Assembly: GCA_964492845.1 (NCBI GenBank)
Contig: CAZBMZ010000008.1
Span: forward strand, 1-64,000
DNA from: JADJPF01 sp964492845
GTDB taxonomy: Bacteria; Acidobacteriota; Blastocatellia; Chloracidobacteriales; JADJPF01
Length of the DNA stretch: 64,000 nucleotides
Reading direction: 5' to 3'
Positions within the stretch are counted from its first letter, which is position 1, and each line of letters opens with the position of its first letter. Made by a program: the position numbers and the translations under genes. Under the pieces are notes generated by a model. It was not told the DNA's origin, made no database searches, and was given only the letters and a program-made list of their open reading frames with translations. Below, one piece after another: positions 43,147-50,691 of the stretch.

Positions 43147-43175
43147 TTGCAAAAAAATAGTAAAAAAAGTTAAAT
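43147..43175 (+). promoter_or_regulatory. Possible promoter of the MEST-like hydrolase gene
   Basis: TTGCAA, a 17-bp A-rich spacer and TTAAAT lie 40 nt before the ATG at 43215. Each box matches the consensus at 4 of 6 positions. Confidence 0.35.
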
Positions 43176-43214
43176 TTGCTTTGCTCTCTCGATAATTAAT
43201 ACAAGGAAAAAGTA

Positions 43215-44102
43215 ATGAAGTTAGAAGATTGGAAAAATGAAGGTGGATACCTTAAATATGGTAGCCATACGGTCTTTTATCGTGATGATGGACAGGGAGA
43301 AGATATTTTAATTTGTATTCATGGCTTTCCAACTTCGTCTTGGGATTGGCATCTCTTATGGCCTGAATTAAGCAAACGTTTTCGCCTTATTGCTCCTGAT
43401 ATGCTAGGTTTTGGTTTTTCTGATAAACCACAAGAAGATGTTTATTCTATTGATTATCAAACTACACTACATGAAACATTGCTTAGGTGCTTAGAAATTA
43501 AACAAGCTTATATTTTGGCTCAAGATTATGGTGATACCATTACGCAAGAATTATTAGCTCGTTATGAAGATCGCAAAAAAAATAACCAAGCAGGTTTTGA
43601 AATAAAAGGGATTTGTTTTCTTAACGGTGGAATGTTTCCAGAAGCACACCAAGCTTTACTAATTCAAAAATTATTGATGAGTCCATTAGGCGCAATTTTT
43701 AGCAAATTAATTTCTGAAGGACAATTTAAGAAGGGTTTTACAGCAATGTTTGGCCCAAACACTAAACCAACCGAAAGAGAAACAGATAACTACTGGCAGT
43801 TGCTAAAATACAACAATGGGACAGCAGCAGCACATAAAATTATTCGATATTTAGAAGAAAGAAAAAAGTTTCGCAATCGTTGGGTAGGAGCAATGCAAAC
43901 AACCAAAGTTCCTTTACGCTTAATTAATGGAATGTTTGCACCTACTTCTGGGCAAGCAATGGCTGATCGGTATCGGGAATTGATTCCAAACCCTGATGTA
44001 GTACCACTGCATAATATAGGCCATTATCCACAAATAGAAGCCCCAGAAAAAGTTTTAGATGCTCTATTAGAATTTTTAAGTAATATCGCTAGCCGCCAAT
44101 AA
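43215..44102 (+). CDS. MEST/PEG1-family alpha/beta hydrolase (295 residues)
   Basis: An alpha/beta hydrolase with oxyanion HG-F-P-T, a cap region, and an Asp nucleophile (codon 43524, residue 104) in AQDYGDTITQELL instead of Ser, as in epoxide hydrolases and haloalkane dehalogenases. Several segments are very close to animal MEST/PEG1 as I remember it: D-Y-G-D-T..Q-E-L-L, FLNGGMFPE.H..LL..KLL, MFGPNTKPTE, and ERKKFRNRWVGA near residue 215. The catalytic His lies in GHYPQIE. The substrate is unknown. The start ATG 43215 follows AAGGAAAA. The M28 peptidase gene follows 53 nt later on the same strand. Confidence 0.85.
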   Translation: MKLEDWKNEGGYLKYGSHTVFYRDDGQGEDILICIHGFPTSSWDWHLLWPELSKRFRLIAPDMLGFGFSDKPQEDVYSIDYQTTLHETLLRCLEIKQAYILAQDYGDTITQELLARYEDRKKNNQAGFEIKGICFLNGGMFPEAHQALLIQKLLMSPLGAIFSKLISEGQFKKGFTAMFGPNTKPTERETDNYWQLLKYNNGTAAAHKIIRYLEERKKFRNRWVGAMQTTKVPLRLINGMFAPTSGQAMADRYRELIPNPDVVPLHNIGHYPQIEAPEKVLDALLEFLSNIASRQ

Positions 44103-44155
44103 AAATTATTTACTAGCTAATTAATTTTATAGTAAGAACTTAGGGGAATTGATTG

Positions 44156-45772
44156 ATGAAAAAAATTTTACTCAATTTAATATTATTTTGCTTGTTACTT
44201 AGCCCGTTAAATTCTGTTTTAGCACAAAGTCCAGGGGCTGCGGGAGTAGATAAAATTAATGCTTCAGCAATGAAAGATTATCTCTATTTTATAGCTTCTG
44301 ATGAGATGGAAGGCCGAGACACACCTTCTAAAGGGTTAAATATGACAGCTAAGTTTTTGGCTATGAACCTTTCTATGTGGGGCTTAAAGCCTGGCGGAGA
44401 AAATGGTTCATATTTTCAAAAAATCCAAATACGTCGTAACAAAATAGACCGTGCCAATAGTTCTGTAACATTTGGAGGTCAAAACTTTAAGTTAGGAGAA
44501 GATTTTTTTGCTTTTCCTAATGAAACAGATTTAACAGCACCTATTGTTTTTGCAAGTCATGGTTGGGTGGTTAAATCTAAAAATATCAACCCTTATCAAA
44601 ACCTTGATATTAAAGACAAAATTGTTGTTATATCCAATGGTTTTCCACAAGGTCTTAGTTACAATGACCTAACAGGAAATAAAGGAGAAGATTGGTTTGA
44701 GCCATTTGATTATATAGAAAAAAATGGTGGTAAAGCAGTTATCCTAATTCCAAGTTTTGAAAGTTTAGCTAGTTGGGATAGAACAGTTTCTTATTTTGAA
44801 GAACAAGGACAAACAATTTTTGAAAAATTAGAAGAAAAATCCTTTACCTTACCTGTAATAAGCCCATCCCCAAAATTACTAATAAAACTCTTTAGCGAAG
44901 AGTCCCAATCAGCTAATAATATTTTTCGTGATGTTAGCCAAACAATTGCCCCTTTTGAATTAAAACAAGACAAAAAAATCTCCTTAAAAATAGCTGTTAA
45001 AACTGAAAAAGAAGTCTCTCAAAATGTAATTGCAATCCTAGAAGGTAGCGACCCAACATTAAAAAATGAGTATGTAGCCATTGGCGCACATTATGACCAT
45101 GTTGGTGTAGGTTCGCCCGTAAATGGAGATAAAATCTATAATGGTGCTGATGATGACGGTTCAGGTACAGTAGCAGTCCTACAACTTGCTGAAGCCTTTT
45201 CTCATACGCCGTCACGTCCTAAACGCTCAATAATGTTTGTTTGGCATTGTGGAGAGGAAAAAGGCTTGCTTGGTTCACGCTATTTAATGAAATTTCCAAC
45301 CGTGCCACTTAACCAAATCATTACACAATTAAATATTGATATGATTGGACGTAGCAAAGAGCCAAATGATACTAAACCTGCTAATAAAGAGCTTTCCGGC
45401 CCAGATGAAATTTATGTAATTGGCTCAAAGCTAATGAGTAGCGAACTAGGCCAAGTTAGTGAATCGGTAAATAACTCATACTTAAAATTAAAATTTAATT
45501 ACACTTATGATGATCCTAATGACCCTAATAGATTTTTCTATCGTAGTGATCATTATAATTATGCTAGAAAAGGCATTCCTATTATTTTCTATTTTAATGG
45601 AGTGCATGAAGATTATCATAAGCCGTCGGATAGCCCTGATAAGATAGATTATCAAAAAATGGAAAAAGTTACTCGTACTATCTATATGACTGCATTAGAT
45701 TTAGCTAATCGTGCAACTCGACCTGTTGTAGATAACCCATTACCAGACGCATATACTCGTAGCCGTGATTAA
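44156..45772 (+). CDS. Secreted M28-family zinc aminopeptidase (538 residues)
   Basis: A signal peptide (LILFCLLLSPLNSVLA before Q) precedes a PA-like insert (about residues 120-250) and the M28 metallopeptidase domain. Ligands are in order: AHYDH (His 312), GADDDGSG, HCGEEKGLLGS with the catalytic Glu pair, LNIDMIGR, and the final His in HEDYHKPSD. All five metal and catalytic positions are present, so it should be an active co-catalytic dizinc aminopeptidase in the periplasm or outside. Start: ATG 44156, not the TTG at 44153, because AGGGG lies 9 nt upstream. Confidence 0.93.
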   Translation: MKKILLNLILFCLLLSPLNSVLAQSPGAAGVDKINASAMKDYLYFIASDEMEGRDTPSKGLNMTAKFLAMNLSMWGLKPGGENGSYFQKIQIRRNKIDRANSSVTFGGQNFKLGEDFFAFPNETDLTAPIVFASHGWVVKSKNINPYQNLDIKDKIVVISNGFPQGLSYNDLTGNKGEDWFEPFDYIEKNGGKAVILIPSFESLASWDRTVSYFEEQGQTIFEKLEEKSFTLPVISPSPKLLIKLFSEESQSANNIFRDVSQTIAPFELKQDKKISLKIAVKTEKEVSQNVIAILEGSDPTLKNEYVAIGAHYDHVGVGSPVNGDKIYNGADDDGSGTVAVLQLAEAFSHTPSRPKRSIMFVWHCGEEKGLLGSRYLMKFPTVPLNQIITQLNIDMIGRSKEPNDTKPANKELSGPDEIYVIGSKLMSSELGQVSESVNNSYLKLKFNYTYDDPNDPNRFFYRSDHYNYARKGIPIIFYFNGVHEDYHKPSDSPDKIDYQKMEKVTRTIYMTALDLANRATRPVVDNPLPDAYTRSRD

Positions 45773-45783
45773 CTAATTAATAC

Positions 45784-45816
45784 TAGGGATTTTTATTAAT
45801 TATATAAGAATCCCTA
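45784..45816 (+). terminator. Hairpin after the M28 peptidase gene
   Basis: An 8-bp perfect stem (TAGGGATT 45784-45791 with 45809-45816) has a 17-nt loop, 12 nt after the stop codon. No T-run follows, so it may instead be a leader structure of the gene starting at 45835. Confidence 0.4.
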
Positions 45817-45834
45817 TCTCCAACCATAAAAGCA

Positions 45835-47928
45835 ATGTTAAGTTTAGAAACAAAATCAAATGCAGAGTCCATACAAAAACGCTGCTTTGATTTACTAGTT
45901 TGGACATTGCAGCATTTTACCCCTAAGCTACAACATTTTTTTCTTACCCAACAAAGAAGTTTTAACCCCGCATTTGACAAAATCCAATTTTGGGATACAG
46001 GCTATCAAATTAACTCTAACACCAAACAATGTGCTGAAAAAATCAAAAAAAATATCTATCTTTATTGGCAAGAAAATTACAACAATGTAGATAATAATCA
46101 TCAAGCTTTAATTGAGCTTGCTAGCAAAATATTGGATCCAACTAGTGATTTATGTAAATTGCTTGAAATTGGTGACGGTGTTGGAAATGAGGAAAATTTA
46201 GGATTTCACTTAGAGCTTATAGGCGGTGCTGTTGGTTATATTATTTCTACTGAAGCTCTTTTAATTAATGATAGCCATCGTAACACTCCTTTTAGCTTTC
46301 AAGCTTTACTAGATATAGCAAACTTAAGTAAAAATAAAAATCCTAAACAATATAAACAAATTAAGTATTCTAACTTAATCGCATTATTAAATTACACAGT
46401 TCAAGACAATCTTATAACAGCAGAAAATTTACATATTTACCTAGCAGAATATCTTTATGCACGACTATCTTCATTTCCCAAAATTTTACCTAGCGCATTT
46501 ATTCCTATTTTGTTACCACTACGAGGTTTAGCACAATGGCGGGCTATGGCGGGCTGGATTTGCCCTAAAAACAAGCAGTTAAAAGAGCATCTTAGATTAG
46601 TTAGAAAGTCGCCTCCTGAATCATTAATTTTGGCTATTGAGGAAATTTACTCTATTAATTTAATAGATGTTTTTATTTTTTTACTAGAAGAAGTTATTTC
46701 TAAACACACAGACGCTTTAGAAAGAATGAAAAATGTTGCAAATGTTTTTTCTCATTTATGGATTGCAGAAGAAATCTTATTTTTTAGAGAAAATTCTTTA
46801 GCTCTTCATTTTTCATTAGAAAAAAGAGAAAACAATTTAGCTTCCTTACCAATATCAGAATCTACCGCAGAAAAATCAAAACTGCTGATAATTGAAGAAG
46901 ATAGCAACTCTACAGCAACAATAATTTTTAATCTAAATAAGCATAAGGACGCTTATTTACTTAAAAAAGCTTTTGGTTTTGATTTGGTAATTTATAAAAA
47001 TTGTCCACGTATAAAACTAAACTTGCCAGGTCAAGAAGAGTATTGGGAAGCACAATTTAGAGAAAAACTTTCCCGAACAGCAGCAATAATTATTAAAGAG
47101 CAATATTTTCTTACTCAAGGCTTAACTCATGAAATTATGAACACTTTAAGCCGGCGGAGTCGTTACCGTGTTCTTTATGCTAAAAGCTTAAATAATGAGC
47201 CTATAGAAAAGGCTGAAGTGCTTTATACTTGCGCCGTCCTACAAGAGCTTTATCATCTTACAGATGCAATTAGAACTGTAACAAAATTTGATAATCCTAA
47301 AACTTACTTATTAAAACTTGTTAATAGCACTAATTCTTTTAACTTACAAGAATTTGCTGACCTTTGGCGCAAAACTATTCAAGAAACCATTCAGCACTTA
47401 TTATTTTCTCTAAGTAATTCTAGTAGTATTGCTACTATTTTTCATAAGTCTGAATGTAGCAAATTAAAAGATTGTTTATGTCCAAAGCTAGCTCAAAATA
47501 GCAATTCAGCAGAAATACCTGTATTTCCACCCTTTAGCACAGAAGCAACATCACTGTTTTTAGTAGGAATACATGAGATTTTAGGTAATGCAATCCAATA
47601 TTTAGCTAAACAGTTAGAACAAAATAAGAAATTTTCCTTAAAGTCAAATAAATTAATAAATTACATTATCGATATAAAGTTTTCTTTAATTTTAAATGAT
47701 GATGAATTTTATGAATTAATGATTTCTAATGCTGTAGCAGAAGACGAAAAGCCAACAGAACTTTCCGACGGGCTAAAAAGAACTCAAAACTTGCTTTCCT
47801 GTTTTGTTTTTCGCAACCATAAAGGAGAAGAAAAAAAGTTAGTTGAATTTTTACTTGTAGATAAATCACCATCAAATTACCATTCTATTGCTATAAGATT
47901 TCGTCCTCAGCTTGTATTCCAAAAGTAA
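45835..47928 (+). CDS. Uncharacterised protein with degenerate GHKL kinase-like C-terminus (697 residues)
   Basis: No family is recognised with certainty. The first 400 residues are mostly helical without a signal peptide or transmembrane helix. From about residue 420 there is a DHp-like segment, Q-G-L-T-H-E-I-M-N with His 432, followed by a helix pair. An N-box-like HEILGNAIQYL (E581, N585) then appears, then a LMISNAV strand in the G1 position and D-G-L-K-R-T-Q-N-L-L in the G2 position. The canonical DxGxG and GxG loops are absent, so ATP binding may be weak or altered. It is followed 6 nt later by a receiver-like protein, the usual arrangement of a histidine kinase and its partner. I infer a divergent two-component-like pair; the signal and output are unknown. 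Confidence 0.6.
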   Translation: MLSLETKSNAESIQKRCFDLLVWTLQHFTPKLQHFFLTQQRSFNPAFDKIQFWDTGYQINSNTKQCAEKIKKNIYLYWQENYNNVDNNHQALIELASKILDPTSDLCKLLEIGDGVGNEENLGFHLELIGGAVGYIISTEALLINDSHRNTPFSFQALLDIANLSKNKNPKQYKQIKYSNLIALLNYTVQDNLITAENLHIYLAEYLYARLSSFPKILPSAFIPILLPLRGLAQWRAMAGWICPKNKQLKEHLRLVRKSPPESLILAIEEIYSINLIDVFIFLLEEVISKHTDALERMKNVANVFSHLWIAEEILFFRENSLALHFSLEKRENNLASLPISESTAEKSKLLIIEEDSNSTATIIFNLNKHKDAYLLKKAFGFDLVIYKNCPRIKLNLPGQEEYWEAQFREKLSRTAAIIIKEQYFLTQGLTHEIMNTLSRRSRYRVLYAKSLNNEPIEKAEVLYTCAVLQELYHLTDAIRTVTKFDNPKTYLLKLVNSTNSFNLQEFADLWRKTIQETIQHLLFSLSNSSSIATIFHKSECSKLKDCLCPKLAQNSNSAEIPVFPPFSTEATSLFLVGIHEILGNAIQYLAKQLEQNKKFSLKSNKLINYIIDIKFSLILNDDEFYELMISNAVAEDEKPTELSDGLKRTQNLLSCFVFRNHKGEEKKLVEFLLVDKSPSNYHSIAIRFRPQLVFQK

Positions 47929-47934
47929 AAATTT

Positions 47935-49443
47935 ATGAGTGATAAGCTACAAATTTTATTAATCGATGATGTAAATGACTATATTTCTTACCCTGTTCTA
48001 AGAGCAGATGAACTAGATTTAATTCATATTGACACTTGGACAACTGCTCAACATTTGCTTAACACTCAGACAGAATTAATTGACCCTGACATAATTTTGA
48101 TTGACATTAATTTTCAAGCTGACCAAAGTGCGCCCAGGTGGAAAGCTAGTGAAGTAGATTATGGAGACAAAAAGCCTACAGGTTTATTTATCGGGCTAGC
48201 CTTTTCTGGCTTGCTTTATCGTAGCGGAATGCCTCGCATTGGTAGCATTTATAGTGCTGACCCTAGTTTATTTAGAGACGATCCAGCAACTAGAACCGCT
48301 GCTGCTCTTTTAGATATGGCTGTTAATCGTCCAAATAAACTTTGGTCAAAAGTGTCTATTGATGACTGGTTTGATAGCTTTAACTTAGGCTCAGATCCTC
48401 ATCATGCTTGCAAAACCGCTATTATAAAACTGCGTGAAAAAATCGTCGTTTGGTGCCAAGATGACCTTGAAAAGCGACTAACCGTTACGCCAAAATCTTA
48501 TTGGCAAGTGGCAACAAGCTTAAAGCAAATTACTAATATTTCTGAACTATCCAGATTAAAAGATAAATTAAGCTTAGAGTTTGTAACTTGTTTTGGGGTA
48601 AAACGAAAATTAAATTTATGTTCTTTATTTGCAGAATGTGATTTATCAAATTTTGTTCTTTTGGCAACAGAGTTTCTTCAAAAAATTAATTATTTGCCTA
48701 CACTCTTAAAAGAATGCTTAGAATATGCAGAGCAAATTAATGAAGGCTCACGGCTTACAGTAATTATTCCAGAAACAAAACCTTTAGAACGCTTAGTAGT
48801 ATTGCTAGTTTTACTCTTAAACTGGTGGCAGCAAAGACCAGAAATTTGGCGCACAGAACTTAATTATTCTTGGGACTTGGACAATGCTTGTCCATCTGTA
48901 AAGCCTGCAACTAGCTTAAAAATTTATCTTAAACGCCTAGCTAACGCATTATGTGATTTTTCTAGTATTGATATTACAGATTTACCCGCTACTGCCCAGG
49001 AAATTGAGGTTTATTTATCAGCTAAAAGCTCTCAACTAGCTATTTTTAATAAAAAAGTGTTGCTCGAACTACTACCAATGCTATTTAAGGCCGGAGTCTT
49101 AAGAAAAGCTGCTAATAATAAATGGAAAGTTTTAGAGCAGAAAATTGAGCGAGAGCAAAAGATTGATTTTTGGCAGCCAGACATATCAGGCATTAAATTT
49201 TTACAGCAAGATTTTCTAGATAGCCTTCAAATGCAAACCAATCAATTTCAACGAATTATCCAGGAAGCTAACAAAACATTTAACTTTTTTCTTCCGATTT
49301 ATTGGGAAAATTACTGGAAAGGAAATGGGCAATTTCAATTGCCTGTTTTTTTTCGGGTGATGTTACAGGATTATGTAAAAGAATATTTATTTTGGAATAA
49401 AGAGTCTGAATGGCCTACATGGTTACTAGATAAAATAACTTAA
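47935..49443 (+). CDS. Uncharacterised protein with receiver-like N-terminus (502 residues)
   Basis: Residues 5-62 look like the start of a receiver domain: LQILLIDD (D11, D12) and DIILIDINF (D57), which gives the acidic pocket and a candidate phospho-acceptor. After this the sequence departs from the family: an insert around residues 63-90 and then RSGMPRIGSIYSADP in place of the usual beta4-beta5 region. The remaining 380 residues are helical and without known motifs, so the output domain is unfamiliar. It has no DNA-binding domain that I can see. It starts 6 nt after the GHKL-like gene, with poor SD, which suggests coupled translation. Best read as the partner of that protein. Confidence 0.6.
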   Translation: MSDKLQILLIDDVNDYISYPVLRADELDLIHIDTWTTAQHLLNTQTELIDPDIILIDINFQADQSAPRWKASEVDYGDKKPTGLFIGLAFSGLLYRSGMPRIGSIYSADPSLFRDDPATRTAAALLDMAVNRPNKLWSKVSIDDWFDSFNLGSDPHHACKTAIIKLREKIVVWCQDDLEKRLTVTPKSYWQVATSLKQITNISELSRLKDKLSLEFVTCFGVKRKLNLCSLFAECDLSNFVLLATEFLQKINYLPTLLKECLEYAEQINEGSRLTVIIPETKPLERLVVLLVLLLNWWQQRPEIWRTELNYSWDLDNACPSVKPATSLKIYLKRLANALCDFSSIDITDLPATAQEIEVYLSAKSSQLAIFNKKVLLELLPMLFKAGVLRKAANNKWKVLEQKIEREQKIDFWQPDISGIKFLQQDFLDSLQMQTNQFQRIIQEANKTFNFFLPIYWENYWKGNGQFQLPVFFRVMLQDYVKEYLFWNKESEWPTWLLDKIT

Positions 49444-49459
49444 AGTTAAACGACTATTA

Positions 49460-49852
49460 TTATTCCTTATCTTTGAGCTTATCTTCAAGCTTATCAACCC
49501 TTTCAGAAGTTTCAACGGCCAAATTAGAAACCCGTCTAAGGATGTTATTAGTTTCTTTAAGAATATCGTTGGTTTCTTTAAGAGTATTTTTAGTTTCTTT
49601 AAGGTCATCTCTAATTTCTTTAGTCTCTTTTCTTAAATCTTCTAAATCAATACTAAACTTTGCTTGCCAATCTAATAAAGCATCTAATTTATTGTTAAAT
49701 TTGATTTCAAACTCATCTTGGCGTTTTTCAAACTCATCTTGTCTTTTTGCAGTTTCAAATTGAATATCAAGTATCTGTGCATGTTTTACAGACATTTCTG
49801 CTTGTTGGGTGACAATAAATTCCATTAATTTTTGAATTTCTTCATTTGTCAT
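49460..49852 (-). CDS. Small coiled-coil protein (130 residues)
   Basis: A charged helix with tandem internal repeats (KRQDEFE twice near residue 36, then K-E-T-[KN]-[ND] units near 80-105). It resembles short cyanobacterial/acidobacterial hypotheticals beginning MTNEEIQKLMEFI. No membrane segment. The start ATG 49852 has GGTAGGTGA upstream. It converges on the receiver-like gene with 16 nt between stops and is divergent from the TetR gene. An overlapping plus-strand frame at 49473-49763 is a shadow of the repeats. Confidence 0.68.
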   Translation of the reverse strand: MTNEEIQKLMEFIVTQQAEMSVKHAQILDIQFETAKRQDEFEKRQDEFEIKFNNKLDALLDWQAKFSIDLEDLRKETKEIRDDLKETKNTLKETNDILKETNNILRRVSNLAVETSERVDKLEDKLKDKE

Positions 49853-49949
49853 AAATCACCTACCTTGGCATTTTTGTTGAGTTTAGCATAATTTTTTATC
49901 AATAATTCTAAAATTTTAAGATTCATAATAACACCTATAAGGTTTTATT

Positions 49950-49978
49950 TTGCAAGAGTTGAGAAACTTTTTTAGAAA
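49950..49978 (+). promoter_or_regulatory. Candidate promoter of the TetR/RPH-like/ABC operon
   Basis: TTGCAA (49950-49955), a 17-bp spacer and TAGAAA (49973-49978). Each box matches consensus at 4 of 6 positions. The predicted start near 49985 falls inside the inverted repeat at 49980-50011, as expected for a repressed promoter. Confidence 0.5.
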
Positions 49979-49979
49979 A

Positions 49980-50011
49980 CTGACCGTAGTCTAAAAATAA
50001 ACTCTAGTCAG
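49980..50011. promoter_or_regulatory. Candidate TetR operator
   Basis: Inverted repeat CTGACnnnAGT (49980-49990), 10-bp spacer, ACTnnnGTCAG (50001-50011), ending 20 nt before the TetR start codon and directly downstream of a candidate promoter. This position suits autoregulation by the TetR protein encoded next. Confidence 0.5.
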
Positions 50012-50031
50012 ATTTTTACAATAAATTAACT

Positions 50032-50691
50032 ATGGGATTAAGAGAAGAAAAACGAACTGCAACCCGCGAGCAAATCATTTCTACAGCTATTTCACTATTT
50101 ACCAAACAAGGCTATGAAACAACCACAATAGATGATATTACTAAAGCAGCCAAAGTAGCTAAGGGGACGTTTTACTATCATTTTGAATGTAAAGAGGAAC
50201 TAGTTTTAGCACTTGGTGAAACGGCTATGTTAGAAAATGCTTTGCGCACACAAATAGCTATAGAAACAGGTCAATCACCTCTTATTGCACTTCAGGATTT
50301 TTTAGCAGAAGCCGCAAGATGGTTAACAGAAAACCGCAAGCTAGCTAATATTTTTTTCCACTATAGCATTAGTAATTATCAGCACATGAAAAAGCATCAT
50401 GAACGCCATGACCATCCTTCATTTAGGCAGGTCGTCCATAAGTTTTTAGCCGCAGCACAAGAAAAAGGTGAGCTTAGAAATGATATTTCTTCCTATGAGC
50501 TTTCACAAATCTTTGGGCTTGTTTTCATCCATTCAGTAAGATATTGGCTAGAATCTAGTGAAAATATTTCATTAAAAGAAAAACTTAATTTTTGTCTTTC
50601 TTTGTTTTTAGAAGGTGCTAAACCAAGTCTGGATTTCTCTTTAGCTAAAGGAGTTCCACCTTATGAGCAATGCAAGTCAAGTAGCAATTAA
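50032..50691 (+). CDS. TetR-family transcriptional repressor (219 residues)
   Basis: An N-terminal helix-turn-helix is recognisable (residues 10-57: REQIISTAISLFTKQGYE, TTIDDITKAAKVAKGTFYYHF), followed by an all-helical ligand-binding region. TetR proteins usually repress their own operon until a ligand, often a drug, is bound. The gene overlaps the next one by 29 nt and heads a five-gene unit with an RPH-like enzyme and an ABC exporter, so it likely senses the compound that these proteins handle. Confidence 0.94.
   Translation: MGLREEKRTATREQIISTAISLFTKQGYETTTIDDITKAAKVAKGTFYYHFECKEELVLALGETAMLENALRTQIAIETGQSPLIALQDFLAEAARWLTENRKLANIFFHYSISNYQHMKKHHERHDHPSFRQVVHKFLAAAQEKGELRNDISSYELSQIFGLVFIHSVRYWLESSENISLKEKLNFCLSLFLEGAKPSLDFSLAKGVPPYEQCKSSSN

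Noticed and set aside
49473..49763. Open frame on the plus strand within the small coiled-coil gene
   Set aside because: It is a Ser/Leu-rich mirror of the Glu/Lys repeats on the minus strand, and the minus-strand gene has a proper start site.
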